Assembly: GCA_036625225.1 (NCBI GenBank)
Contig: JAZKUF010000002.1
Location: 1 to 64,000, forward strand
Reading direction: 5' to 3'
Length of the DNA stretch: 64,000 nt
Origin: Accumulibacter jenkinsii
GTDB lineage: Bacteria > Pseudomonadota > Gammaproteobacteria > Burkholderiales > Rhodocyclaceae
Shown here: positions 43,689 through 54,418 of the stretch, piece by piece
How the letters are laid out: every line of letters begins with the position of its first letter
Numbering within the stretch: position 1 is the first letter of the stretch
Translations under genes and position numbers: made by a program
The notes under the pieces: model-generated
Database searches by the model: none
What the model saw: only the letters and a program-made list of their open reading frames with translations
What the model was told of the DNA's origin: nothing

Positions 43689-44867
43689 ATGTTATCACGC
43701 CTGCCCGCACCGCCCGTGCCAGCCCTTGCCACCCGCCCCGACTGGGACATCTTCTGCCGGGTGGTCGACAATTTCGGCGACATCGGGGTCTGCTGGCGGC
43801 TCGCCCGGCAACTCGCCAGCGAGCACGGGCAGCGCGTTCGCCTCTGGGTCGATGATCTCGACCGCTTCCGGTGGCTCTGCCCGATCGTCGATCCCGAGCT
43901 GCCGCGCCAGTGGCTGCAGGGAATCGAGCTGCGCCGCTGGGGTCCGCGGTGGACCCCGGTGATGCCGGCGCCAGTCGTCCTCGAAACCTTCGCCTGCAGG
44001 ATTCCGGAAGCCTTCGTCGAGGCGATGGCGCAATTGAGGCCGCCGCCGCGCTGGATCAACCTCGACTACCTGAGCGCCGAGTCCTGGGTTGCCGACTTCC
44101 ATGCACAGCCTTCGCCGCACCCGCGTCTGCCGCTCGTCAAATACTTTTTCTTTCCCGGCTTCGCGACCGATACCGGCGGCCTGCTGCGCGAGAACGACCT
44201 GCGCGCACGACGCGACCGGTTCATGGCGACCGCCGACCGGCAGCGCGACTGGTGGCATCGGCTCGGCGCTGCGCCGCCGCCTGCCGGCACCCTGCGGGTC
44301 TCCCTGTTCGCCTACGAGAATCCGGCCCTCGGCGAGCTGTTGCACCTCTGGCAAGCGTCGCCGCGCCCGGTCTGCTGCCTGGTGCCCCTGGCAGGGCGGC
44401 TGCCGGCGATCGAAGCCTACGCCGGCAAGACGCTCCAGGCCGGCGACATCGTCCGCCGTGGCGCGCTGGAAATCCGCCTGCTGCCCTTCCTCGAGCAGCC
44501 CGCCTATGACGAGTTGCTGTGGCTCTGCGAGCTCAATTTCGTGCGCGGCGAGGACTCCTTCGTCCGCGCCCAGTGGGCGGCGCAACCGCTGGTCTGGCAC
44601 ATCTACCGGCAACCGGAGGCGGCCCACCTGATCAAGCTCGACGCCTTTCTGGCGCGCTACTGCGCCGCGCTGCCCCCCACCGACGCCAACCCGCTGCGCG
44701 ACTTCTGGCAGGGCTGGAATGCCGGCCGGGTCGACCACCCGAGCTGGCAGCGGCTGGCCGCCCGGCTGCCGGAGCTGCGCGCGCACGCGAAGTGCTGGGA
44801 GAAAGAACTCGCCGGCCAGGACGACCTCCTCAGCCGGCTGCTGCGCGGCAGCCGTTCCGGGCTATAA
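43689..44867 (+). CDS. earP: EF-P arginine rhamnosyltransferase EarP
   Basis: The product has 392 residues. It starts with WDIFCRVVDNFGDIGVCWRL (about 19-38) and holds LRVWVDDLDRF-like, RWINLDYLSAESWVADFHAQ (about 119-138) and the C-terminal FVRGEDSFVRAQWAAQPLVW (about 285-304), the nucleotide-sugar site of this GT-B family. EarP adds rhamnose from dTDP-rhamnose to Arg32 of EF-P. The EF-P gene follows directly and has Arg32. The pair rescues ribosomes at polyproline. Confidence 0.95.
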   Translation: MLSRLPAPPVPALATRPDWDIFCRVVDNFGDIGVCWRLARQLASEHGQRVRLWVDDLDRFRWLCPIVDPELPRQWLQGIELRRWGPRWTPVMPAPVVLETFACRIPEAFVEAMAQLRPPPRWINLDYLSAESWVADFHAQPSPHPRLPLVKYFFFPGFATDTGGLLRENDLRARRDRFMATADRQRDWWHRLGAAPPPAGTLRVSLFAYENPALGELLHLWQASPRPVCCLVPLAGRLPAIEAYAGKTLQAGDIVRRGALEIRLLPFLEQPAYDELLWLCELNFVRGEDSFVRAQWAAQPLVWHIYRQPEAAHLIKLDAFLARYCAALPPTDANPLRDFWQGWNAGRVDHPSWQRLAARLPELRAHAKCWEKELAGQDDLLSRLLRGSRSGL

Positions 44868-44868
44868 T
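44863..44868 (+). promoter_or_regulatory. -10 like hexamer before efp
   Basis: TATAAT overlaps the earP stop codon and lies about 30 bases ahead of the efp start. No good -35 is visible, so this is tentative. Confidence 0.35.
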
Positions 44869-44898
44869 CCGGACCCGATCCGTTGTCCGAAAAACCGA

Positions 44899-45456
44899 AT
44901 GAAAACCGCGCAAGAGCTTCGCCCAGGGAATGTCTTCATGGTCGTCAACGACCCGATGGTGGTTCTCAAGACCGAATACGTGAAGTCCGGGCGCAACGCT
45001 TCGGTCGTCCGGATGAAGATGAAGAATCTGCTCACCAACTCGCCCAGCGAGGCCGTCTATCGGGCCGACGACAAGTTCGACGTCGTCCAGCTCGAGCGCA
45101 AGGAAGTCAGCTACTCGTATTTCGCGGATCCGCTCTACGTCTTCATGGACGCCGAGTACAACCCGCACGAAATCGAAGCCGACTGCATGGGCGACGTGCT
45201 CAACTACCTTGAAGACGGCATGCCCTGCCAGGCCATTTTCTACCATGGCAAGGCGATCTCGATCGAGTTGCCGACCAGCGTCGTGCGCGAAGTGGTCTAC
45301 AGCGAGCCGGCCGTCAAGGGCGACACGTCGGGCAAGGTGATGAAGCCCGCTCGCCTCGCCACCGGTTTCGAGCTGGCGGTTCCGGCCTTCATCGACATGG
45401 GCGACCGGATCGAAATCGATACCCGCAGCAACGAATACCGCTGCCGCGTCCGCTAG
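44899..45456 (+). CDS. efp: Elongation factor P
   Basis: The product has 185 residues from ATG 44899 (MKTAQELRPGNVFMVVNDPM). The tip of the first KOW-like domain reads YVKSGRNASVV, with Arg at residue 32, the site modified by EarP. Two OB domains follow (ADPLYVFMDAEYNPHEIEAD; KPARLATGFELAVPAFIDMG). EF-P relieves stalling at consecutive prolines. It lies 31 bases after earP. Confidence 0.96.
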   Translation: MKTAQELRPGNVFMVVNDPMVVLKTEYVKSGRNASVVRMKMKNLLTNSPSEAVYRADDKFDVVQLERKEVSYSYFADPLYVFMDAEYNPHEIEADCMGDVLNYLEDGMPCQAIFYHGKAISIELPTSVVREVVYSEPAVKGDTSGKVMKPARLATGFELAVPAFIDMGDRIEIDTRSNEYRCRVR

Positions 45457-45529
45457 CGTCGCGCCCCCGGGCTGATCCGGGGTTCACCACCCTGCCCTCG
45501 ATCGGCCGCGCACCTGGTCTTTGCCCGGG

Positions 45530-46558
45530 TCAGTCCGCGAGCTGCGCGACGGCGGCCACTCCGGCGAGGTAATTCGCGTCATCCTGCAGGCGGTCCCAGG
45601 CGATGGCCGGGGTCCACGGCAAGAGGCGCTCGACCCGCCGTGCCCGCAGCGGATCGAGGGCGGGCCGCCAGTCGGCCAGGAGTTCGCCGACCGCTGCCGG
45701 CGAGTTGCACACCAGCAGCAGGTCGCAACCCGCCGCCCACGCCGCCGTGCAGCGCTCGCCGATGCCGCCGGCGACGCTGGCGCCGGCCATCGACAGGTCG
45801 TCGCTGAAAATCACCCCGGCAAAATCGAGATCCACCCGCAGGAGATCGATCCAGAAGCGCGAGAAGCCCGCCGGCTGCGGGTCTATCCGGCGATAGATGA
45901 CGTGCGCCGGCATCACGGCGTCGAGGGTCAGCCGGCGGTAGGGTTCGAGGTCGGGAGCGAGCTCGGCGAACGAGCGTTCGTCGACCGGCAGGTCGACATG
46001 CGAATCGGCTTCGACCCAGCCATGTCCCGGAAAATGCTTGCCACAGGCGGCCATGCCGGCGCTGTGCAGGCCTTCGATCAGCGCGCCGGCGAGATCAATG
46101 ACCGCGGCCGGCTGGCCATGGAAAGAGCGGTCGCCAATGACGCTGCTGCGACCCCAGTCGAGATCGAGCACCGGGGTAAACGAGAGATCGACGCCGCAGG
46201 CGCGCAGTTCGGCGGCGAGGACATGACCGACGCCGCGCGCGGCGACGAGCCCGGCGGCGGGCTCCCGCTGCCACAGTTCGCCCAGCCGACGCATCGCCGG
46301 CAAGCGCGTGAACCCCGTCCGGCAACGCTGCACCCTGCCCCCTTCATGATCGATGGCGATCGGCAAGGGCGGCGAGCGCAGCGCATGCACTGCGGCCGTC
46401 AACTCGGCGAGTTGCTGCGGCGACTCGTAGTTGCGCGCAAAGAGGATCAGACCGCCGACCAGCGGATGCGTCAGGCGCTCTCTTTCGAGGTCGGACAGGG
46501 CGAGGCCGGCAAGATCGATCATCAGCGGGCCGAGGGGAAGGCTAAGGCCTGGTTTCAT
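45530..46558 (-). CDS. nagZ: Beta-N-acetylhexosaminidase
   Basis: The product has 342 residues. The GH3 signature CGKHFPGHGWVEADSHVDLP (about 163-182) holds the catalytic His and Asp pair. FTPVLDLDWG and VIFSDDLSMAGAS (nucleophile Asp, about 255) complete the site. NagZ removes GlcNAc from muropeptides in cytosolic wall recycling. Its start overlaps the acpS stop by four bases. Confidence 0.94.
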   Translation of the reverse strand: MKPGLSLPLGPLMIDLAGLALSDLERERLTHPLVGGLILFARNYESPQQLAELTAAVHALRSPPLPIAIDHEGGRVQRCRTGFTRLPAMRRLGELWQREPAAGLVAARGVGHVLAAELRACGVDLSFTPVLDLDWGRSSVIGDRSFHGQPAAVIDLAGALIEGLHSAGMAACGKHFPGHGWVEADSHVDLPVDERSFAELAPDLEPYRRLTLDAVMPAHVIYRRIDPQPAGFSRFWIDLLRVDLDFAGVIFSDDLSMAGASVAGGIGERCTAAWAAGCDLLLVCNSPAAVGELLADWRPALDPLRARRVERLLPWTPAIAWDRLQDDANYLAGVAAVAQLAD

Positions 46559-46932
46559 GTGAACTCCATGACGACGAAAGCGACCGCGAAGTCGGTCTCG
46601 TCGCTGATCGAAAGGTGGGCAACGAGCCGGCGCGCGGCGAGATGCGCGGCGAGCGCTTCGGCATACGCAAATCGCGGCCGGCCGAGCGCATCATGCGCGA
46701 CGCCGATGCTCGGCAGGGTGGCGGGAGCGACGAGGCCGCTGCCGAGGGCTTTGCCGAATGCCTCCTTGGCGGCAAAGCGCTTGGCGAGAAAGCGCGCCGG
46801 ATGGCGCTCGTCGGCAAACTCGGCACATTCCGCCGGCGACAGCAGTCTGGCGAGCGCGCGCGCGCCGTGTCTTTCGTAGAGGCTCGCGAGGCGGGCAACG
46901 GCGACGATGTCGGTACCGATACCGGCGATCAT
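46555..46932 (-). CDS. acpS: Holo-[acyl-carrier-protein] synthase
   Basis: The product has 125 residues from ATG 46932 (MIAGIGTDIVAVARLASLYE). The metal-binding Asp is in GTDIV and the Glu in RFLAKRFAAKEAFGKALGSG (about 46-65). It transfers 4'-phosphopantetheine to ACP. Its start overlaps pdxJ by four bases. Confidence 0.95.
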   Translation of the reverse strand: MIAGIGTDIVAVARLASLYERHGARALARLLSPAECAEFADERHPARFLAKRFAAKEAFGKALGSGLVAPATLPSIGVAHDALGRPRFAYAEALAAHLAARRLVAHLSISDETDFAVAFVVMEFT

Positions 46933-47702
46933 GGCCGGGCCGGCCGCGCCAGCGCCTGCACCTGCGCTTCGCGCAGGAGGCGCTTCATTTCGCGAACGGC
47001 TTCGCGCAGGCCGACGAAGACCGCCCGGCTGATGATCGCGTGGCCGATGTGCAGTTCCCGAATCCCGGGCAGCTGCGCGACCGGCTGGACGTTGAAGTAA
47101 TTGAGCGCGTGGCCGGCGTTGAAGCGCATGCCGAGCGAACGCACCGCGTCGCCGGCGAGACGGATTTTCCCGAGTTCGACCAGCACCGCCCCGCTTTCGG
47201 CGTCCCGCCCCTGGGTATAGAAGGCGTGAGCATAAGGGCCGGTGTGAATTTCGCACACCCGCGCGCCGATGCGCGCCGCCGCTTCGACCTGCGCCGGATC
47301 GGCATCGATGAAGACGCTGGTGACGATGCCGGCATCGCGCAGGCGAGCCACCGACTGCTGCAGCCGGCCTTCCTGGGCGACAATGTCGAGCCCGCCTTCG
47401 GTGGTCACTTCATGCCGGCCTTCGGGCACCAGCATGGCCATCTGCGGCCTGATCCGGCAGGCAATGGCAACCATCTCGTCGGTTGCCGCGAGTTCGAGAT
47501 TGAGCTTGATCTGCGCGAGATCGCGCAGCCGTTCAACGTCGGCGTCCTGAATGTGCCGGCGGTCCTCACGCAGGTGAATGGTGATGCCATCGGCGCCGCC
47601 GAGATGGGCTTCGACCGCCGCCCAGACCGGATCCGGCTCGTAGGTGCAGCGCGCCTGGCGGATCGTCGCCACATGGTCAATATTGACGCCCAGTTCGATC
47701 AT
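46929..47702 (-). CDS. pdxJ: Pyridoxine 5'-phosphate synthase
   Basis: The product has 257 residues from ATG 47702 (MIELGVNIDHVATIRQARCT). Family motifs DGITIHLREDRRHIQDADV (about 40-58), KLNLELAATDEMVAIA (about 66-81) and FNAGHALNYFNV (about 200-211) are complete. It closes the pyridoxine ring. It overlaps recO upstream and acpS downstream, forming one unit. Confidence 0.96.
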   Translation of the reverse strand: MIELGVNIDHVATIRQARCTYEPDPVWAAVEAHLGGADGITIHLREDRRHIQDADVERLRDLAQIKLNLELAATDEMVAIACRIRPQMAMLVPEGRHEVTTEGGLDIVAQEGRLQQSVARLRDAGIVTSVFIDADPAQVEAAARIGARVCEIHTGPYAHAFYTQGRDAESGAVLVELGKIRLAGDAVRSLGMRFNAGHALNYFNVQPVAQLPGIRELHIGHAIISRAVFVGLREAVREMKRLLREAQVQALARPARP

Positions 47703-48415
47703 AGTTCGTGTAGTTCCCTGAAGACCCGGCGGCTGGCCAGGCTCTTGCCGCCGGTGTAGTGGCCGATCAGCGTGCGCATCAGTTGCTTGGCCTCTGCCAG
47801 CGAACGCGGATCGGAGAAGTCCTCGCGCGCGAGGTCGATGAGCGTCCTGCCGCCAACCGCCAGCGCCGAGCCGCCGGGTCCCGGCAGGCGCACCGGACCC
47901 CGCTCGATCTCGTATGCATAGTGCGCGTCGGGGTCGACCGCGACGCCGGCGGCATCGGTCTCGAGCGTCAGGCCGTAACCCAGTTCCTGCAGCAGGGCAT
48001 GCTCGAAGCAGCGCAGGTCCGACTCCTGCGCGCCAGCCGCCAGGCGGCGCAGGGTCTCGGCATAGATGGCAAAAAGTCGGGCATGCGGGTCTTCGCGCGC
48101 CAGCAGATGGATCAGCAGTTCGTTGAGATAGTAGCCGCAGAACAGGGCTTTTCCAGCCAGCAGCGGTTGCCCGCCCTGCCACTCGGCCCGGATCAGCGTC
48201 TGCACCTCGCCGCGGCCCGCCCAGCCGACTTCGAGCGGCTGGAAGGCGAGCAGGACCCCGCGCAACACCGATCGCGGCCGACGGGCGCCGCGGGCAAGCA
48301 GCGCGACGCGGCCATGGTCGCGCGAGAAGACGTCGATGAGCAGGCTGGTTTCACGGTAAGGGTAGGCGTGCAGGACGAAAGCCGGCTGCCCGTCGACCCG
48401 CTGCCGCAGACTCAC
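47699..48415 (-). CDS. recO: DNA repair protein RecO
   Basis: The product has 238 residues with the N-terminal OB fold (PAFVLHAYPYRETSLLIDVF; LLARGARRPRSVLRGVLLAF) and the helical C-terminal part (RCFEHALLQELGYGLTLETD). Unlike many RecO proteins it has no zinc-cysteine cluster. It loads RecA with RecR. It lies 38 bases after era. Confidence 0.93.
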   Translation of the reverse strand: MSLRQRVDGQPAFVLHAYPYRETSLLIDVFSRDHGRVALLARGARRPRSVLRGVLLAFQPLEVGWAGRGEVQTLIRAEWQGGQPLLAGKALFCGYYLNELLIHLLAREDPHARLFAIYAETLRRLAAGAQESDLRCFEHALLQELGYGLTLETDAAGVAVDPDAHYAYEIERGPVRLPGPGGSALAVGGRTLIDLAREDFSDPRSLAEAKQLMRTLIGHYTGGKSLASRRVFRELHEL

Positions 48416-48453
48416 TTTCCGACCCGGGCGCCAGTCATCAGCGAACCCGCCGT

Positions 48454-49338
48454 CTATTGATAGCCAAGGGTCTTGAGCATCCGCTCATCGTCGGCCCAGC
48501 CTGACTTGACCTTGACGAAGACTTCCAGGAAGACCGGACCGCCGAACATCCGCTCCATGTCCTGGCGCGCCTCGGAGGCGATACGCTTGATCATGTCGCC
48601 GCTGCGGCCAATGACGATCGACTTGTGCCCTTCACGATCGACGAGGATCGCGGCGCTGATGCGGCGCAGCTCGCCATCGACGACAAACTTCTCGACCTCG
48701 ACGGCAGCGGCATAGGGCAACTCGTCGCCGATCAGGCGGAAAAGCTTTTCGCGAATGTACTCGGCGGCGAGGAAGCGCTCGCTGCGGTCGGTAATCTCGT
48801 CCTCGGCGAACAGCAGTTCATCGTTCGGCAGATGTTTCCGCGCTTCGGCGAGCAGGACGGCGAGCTGCTCGCCGCGCCTTGCGCTGACCGGAACGATCGC
48901 TGCGAATTCGCCTTCGCCGGCCAGGCGGCCCAGAAACGGCAGCAGCTGCGCCTTGTCCGGCAGCTGGTCGATCTTGTTCACGACGATGATCAACGGCCGG
49001 TCGCCGGGGATCAATTGACGCACTGCCCGGTCACCCTCGTCGAAGCGCCCTGCCTCGACCACCAGCAGGACGACATCGACTTCGGCCAGCGCCTGCCGCA
49101 CGCTCTGGTTCATCACTCGATTCAGGGCATTGCCGTGCCTGGTCTGAAAGCCGGGCGTGTCGACAAAGACGAATTGCGCGTCAGCCTGGGTGAGGATGCC
49201 CAGGATGCGATGACGGGTCGTCTGCGCCCGCCGCGAGACGATGCTCACCTTTTCACCAATCAGCGCGTTCAATAGCGTTGACTTGCCGACGTTCGGGCGG
49301 CCGACGATCGCGATCAGTCCGGTGCGAAGATCACTCAT
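48454..49338 (-). CDS. era: GTPase Era
   Basis: The product has 294 residues. G1 GRPNVGKSTLLNALIG (13-28), effector RRAQTTRHRILGI, G3 DTPGF, G4 VNKID and a C-terminal KH domain (VDREGHKSIVIGRSGDMIKR; ASEARQDMERMFG) are complete. It acts in 16S rRNA maturation and 30S assembly. It overlaps rnc by four bases. Confidence 0.96.
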   Translation of the reverse strand: MSDLRTGLIAIVGRPNVGKSTLLNALIGEKVSIVSRRAQTTRHRILGILTQADAQFVFVDTPGFQTRHGNALNRVMNQSVRQALAEVDVVLLVVEAGRFDEGDRAVRQLIPGDRPLIIVVNKIDQLPDKAQLLPFLGRLAGEGEFAAIVPVSARRGEQLAVLLAEARKHLPNDELLFAEDEITDRSERFLAAEYIREKLFRLIGDELPYAAAVEVEKFVVDGELRRISAAILVDREGHKSIVIGRSGDMIKRIASEARQDMERMFGGPVFLEVFVKVKSGWADDERMLKTLGYQ

Positions 49339-50006
49339 CGCTTGCCCAGGCTTTCCAGCGCGCGCTCGGCGGCGACCTGTTCGGCAGCCCGGCGGCTGCC
49401 GCCCCGGCCTTCGGTGCGGATTTTCAGGGAATCGATGACGCAGGCGACCCGGAACTGCTGCGCGTGCGCCTCGCCCTCGGTGCCGGCGAGCTGGTACTGC
49501 GGCAGCGCCAGCCGAATTCCCTGCAGGTGTTCCTGCAGCCGCGTCTTGGCGTCCTTGATGTCCTGTCCGGGAGTCAGTTGATCGAGCATGCCGTCGTAGA
49601 GGCGGACGATCACTGCGCTCGCGGTGTCGAAGCCGGCGTCGAGCCAGAGCGCACCGAACAGCGCTTCGAGGGCATCGGCCAGAATCGATGGGCGCTGCTG
49701 CCCGCCGCTTTTCTGCTCACCCTCGCCGAGACGCAGATGGTCACCGAGCGAGAGCAGCAGGGCCTGCTGGTGGAGGCTGTCCTGGCGAACCAGATTGGCG
49801 CGCAGGCGTGACAGATCGCCCTCGGGAAGGGTCGGGAAACGTTCGAACAGTTCGCGCGCAATGACGGCGTTGAGGATCGCGTCGCCGAGGAACTCGAGCC
49901 GCTCGTTGTGCGGCGAGCTGTAACTGCGATGGGTCAGCGCGAGTTCCAGCAGCGCGCGATCGCGAAAGGTGCAGGCGAGCGCCTGTTCGAGGCGGGCAAC
50001 GGTCAT
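49335..50006 (-). CDS. rnc: Ribonuclease III
   Basis: The product has 223 residues. The signature NERLEFLGDAILNAVIARE (about 33-51) holds the catalytic Glu and Asp. A C-terminal double-stranded RNA-binding domain (DAKTRLQEHLQGIRLALPQY; GGSRRAAEQVAAERAL) follows. It overlaps the DUF4845 gene and era by four bases each. Confidence 0.96.
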   Translation of the reverse strand: MTVARLEQALACTFRDRALLELALTHRSYSSPHNERLEFLGDAILNAVIARELFERFPTLPEGDLSRLRANLVRQDSLHQQALLLSLGDHLRLGEGEQKSGGQQRPSILADALEALFGALWLDAGFDTASAVIVRLYDGMLDQLTPGQDIKDAKTRLQEHLQGIRLALPQYQLAGTEGEAHAQQFRVACVIDSLKIRTEGRGGSRRAAEQVAAERALESLGKR

Positions 50007-50377
50007 TGCCCGTAACCGCGCCCGGACGACGAGCCCTGGAAGTCGATCAAAAGACTGACGTTGCCGGCGAGCGGCACCCGCCGCTCGTAGGCAAACGACA
50101 CGACCACCTGATTGTCTTCCTTGTGAATGTCGAGATCGCTCGGGCCGATGGTCCTGATGTGCTCGACTTCGGCATATTTGCCGAAAGCCTGGCGCAGCTC
50201 GGTCACTGATTTACCGCTGGAGTCGGCCGCCACGGCCTTGACCGCCTGCCTGATCTTGTAGTAGTCGATCACCTCGGGCAGCACCCGGATGCCGAGAATG
50301 GCCACCAGGGAAATCAGCACACCCCAGACGACCAGTGCCGAGAGGGCCAGACCACGCTGACGATTCATGCCTTTCAC
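50003..50377 (-). CDS. DUF4845 membrane-anchored protein
   Basis: The product has 124 residues. One N-terminal membrane helix (GLALSALVVWGVLISLVAIL) is followed by a small periplasmic domain with YYKIRQAVKAVAADSSGKSV and YERRVPLAGNVSLLIDF. DUF4845 proteins lie between lepB and rnc in most beta- and gammaproteobacteria; their function is unknown. Confidence 0.88.
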   Translation of the reverse strand: MKGMNRQRGLALSALVVWGVLISLVAILGIRVLPEVIDYYKIRQAVKAVAADSSGKSVTELRQAFGKYAEVEHIRTIGPSDLDIHKEDNQVVVSFAYERRVPLAGNVSLLIDFQGSSSGRGYGQ

Positions 50378-50380
50378 TCC

Positions 50381-51169
50381 TTACCTGAACGAGCCGATGC
50401 GGGAGAAATCACTGAAGTTCAACCAGACGAAAAATGCCCTGCCGACGATGTTCGCTTCGGGAACGAAGCCCCAGAAGCGGCTGTCCCGGCTGTTGTCACG
50501 ATTGTCGCCCATCACGAAGTACTGCCCCGGCGGGACCGTGCAGCTGACGCCGGCGGCATTGTAGGAACAAAGCTCGCGATTCGGGAACTGCGCCGGCCCC
50601 GCGACATACGGCGGGGCATCGGCGTCGTTGAGCGTCCGATACTCGGCCGCATCGATCTGCTCGGTGTACTGCCGCGAATAGTAGAGTCGTTCCGGGTGCA
50701 GATAGTCTTCAACCCGTGTCGTCGCCACCGGCTCCCCGTTGATGGTGAGCCGCTTGTTCTGGTAGACCACCCGGTCACCCGGCAGGCCGATCACCCGCTT
50801 GATGTAGTCGAGCGAAGGCTCCTCGGGATAGCGAAAGACCATCACGTCGCCCCGTTGCGGGCTGTTGATGTCCATCACCTTCCAGTTGACCACCGGCAGA
50901 CGGATGCCATAGGTGTACTTGTTGACGAGGATGAAGTCGCCGACCTGCAGGGTCGGAATCATCGACCCCGACGGAATCTTGAACGGCTCGACGAGAAACG
51001 AGCGCAGCATGAAGACGATCAGAATGACCGGGAAAAAACTGGCCCCGTACTCGACCCACCACGGGTCCCTGGCACCCGCCGGGCGGCGCTTGCGCAGGAC
51101 CAGGGCGTCCGCCGCCCAGATGGCGCCACTGACCAGCAACAGGATCAACAGGATCAATGCAAAATTCAC
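50381..51169 (-). CDS. lepB: Signal peptidase I
   Basis: The product has 262 residues from GTG 51169 (NFALILLILLLVSGAIWAAD); the longer frame upstream overlaps lepA. Two membrane helices are followed by the catalytic Ser in PSGSMIPTLQVGDFILVNKY (about 74-93) and Lys in DYIKRVIGLPGD (about 130-141). The C-terminal box is GDNRDNSRDSRFWGFVP. It cleaves signal peptides on the periplasmic side. Confidence 0.94.
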   Translation of the reverse strand: MNFALILLILLLVSGAIWAADALVLRKRRPAGARDPWWVEYGASFFPVILIVFMLRSFLVEPFKIPSGSMIPTLQVGDFILVNKYTYGIRLPVVNWKVMDINSPQRGDVMVFRYPEEPSLDYIKRVIGLPGDRVVYQNKRLTINGEPVATTRVEDYLHPERLYYSRQYTEQIDAAEYRTLNDADAPPYVAGPAQFPNRELCSYNAAGVSCTVPPGQYFVMGDNRDNSRDSRFWGFVPEANIVGRAFFVWLNFSDFSRIGSFR

Positions 51170-51180
51170 TTCTTCACCCC

Positions 51181-52977
<1,797 letters not shown>

Positions 52978-53090
52978 TAGACTTGTATCAAGCGATCCAG
53001 AATGGTATCATTGAACTCCATAACCGCCTGATTGACAAGCAATTTTCGCATCAACTCGCTTCAGTTTGCCTCGTGGAAGCTCAACACTAT

Positions 53091-53138
53091 GCGGGTAGGA
53101 CTGCGGGTATGCTGGCAGGCACCGTAAAATCTACCCGC
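53091..53138. repeat. Integrase arm-type sites, left edge
   Basis: GCGGGTA occurs at 53091-53097 and 53103-53109, and inverted as TACCCGC at 53132-53138. The spaced pair is repeated at the other island edge (61244-61262). Confidence 0.55.
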
Positions 53139-53212
53139 TTTTTCTTCTCAAGCCTTGAATCCATCGGCGCTTCAGCGATTCTCTGCTTACCCACACCTGC
53201 TCCGGAGCCCTA

Positions 53213-54418
53213 ATGCTGACCGATACCCAGATAAGGAACCTCAAGCCAGAAGCAAGACCCGTCAAGCTGACAGACGGGGGCGGATTATACCTTGAAGTGA
53301 CCCCCTCAGGCGGCAAGCATTGGCGCTACCGCTTCCGGCTTGGCGGCAAGGAAAGCCTGTTCGTGATCGGCGAGTATCCCCAAGTCAAGGCTGCCGATGC
53401 CCGGCGACGCAGGGACGATGCCCGCCAGCTGGTCAAGCAGGGAATAAACCCCACCCACCAGCGCAAGCTCGACGAAACGACCCGAATGTATGAGCGAGCG
53501 ACGACGTTTGAGGCCGTAGCCACCGAATGGTACGGGGCGAAATCCAGCGCATGGTCAGTCGGCTATGCGGGGCATGTCGATACCATCCTGAAAAAGGACA
53601 TAAACCCCCGCATCGGCGCGCTTCCCATCAAGGACATCAAGACGCCGATCATTCACGAGGTGCTGCGCAAGATCGAAGCACGCCAGGCCCCGACACGTGC
53701 CATTCTCGCCCGCCAGATCATCGGCAGCGTGTTCAAGCTCGCCATCATCACCCATCGCGCCGAGTACAACGTCGTTGATCCGCTCAAGGGGGAAATTGCG
53801 CGCCGAGTCGTTGAGCACAGGAAGCACTTGAGGGATGACGATCTGCCCGACTTCCTGCGCAAGCTGGAGGACTACACAGGGCACCAGACCACGGGGATCG
53901 CCCTCAAGCTGCTGATGCTGACCGCCGTTCGTCCAGGTGAATTGTGCGGCGCCCCCTGGAGAGAATTCAACGTCGACCGGGCAGAATGGCGCATTCCTGG
54001 GGCCCGCATGAAGATGAACGAAGAACATGTCGTGCCACTTTCGCGGCAGGCGCTGGAACTCCTCAAACAACTGCGCGACCTCACCGGCCATGCCGAGTAC
54101 CTCTTCCCCACGCAGGGCACCAAGTCGCAAACCATGCCCACCGCCACACTGCGCAACGCGGTTACAAAGCTCGGTTTCTCTGACCGGTTCAGCCCCCACG
54201 GTGCGCGGGGCACGTTCTCCACCATGTGCAACGAGGCCGGGTTCAGGCCGGACGTGATTGAACGGCAACTCGCCCACGCCGAAAGGAACCCAGTTCGAGG
54301 CAGCTACAACCGGGCGGAGTACATGCCCGAACGTCGCCAGATGATGCAGCAGTGGGCGGACAAGCTGGATTCGCTCAAAGCTGGAGCCCAAGTTATCCCG
54401 TTCGGGAAGGTGGCGTGA
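53213..54418 (+). CDS. int: Tyrosine site-specific integrase, P4 type
   Basis: The product has 401 residues. The N-terminus (LTDTQIRNLKPEARPVKLTD, then GGGLYLEVTPSGGKHWRYRF) is the DUF4102 arm-binding domain of P4-like integrases. A SAM-like core-binding domain follows (about 100-180). The catalytic tetrad is seen as Arg in LLMLTAVRPGELCGAPW (about 240), His-x-x-Arg in FSPHGARGTFSTMCNEAGF (about 324-342) and Tyr in YNRAEYMPER (about 361-370). It would insert and excise the island. Its 3' end overlaps the next gene by TGATG. Confidence 0.93.
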   Translation: MLTDTQIRNLKPEARPVKLTDGGGLYLEVTPSGGKHWRYRFRLGGKESLFVIGEYPQVKAADARRRRDDARQLVKQGINPTHQRKLDETTRMYERATTFEAVATEWYGAKSSAWSVGYAGHVDTILKKDINPRIGALPIKDIKTPIIHEVLRKIEARQAPTRAILARQIIGSVFKLAIITHRAEYNVVDPLKGEIARRVVEHRKHLRDDDLPDFLRKLEDYTGHQTTGIALKLLMLTAVRPGELCGAPWREFNVDRAEWRIPGARMKMNEEHVVPLSRQALELLKQLRDLTGHAEYLFPTQGTKSQTMPTATLRNAVTKLGFSDRFSPHGARGTFSTMCNEAGFRPDVIERQLAHAERNPVRGSYNRAEYMPERRQMMQQWADKLDSLKAGAQVIPFGKVA

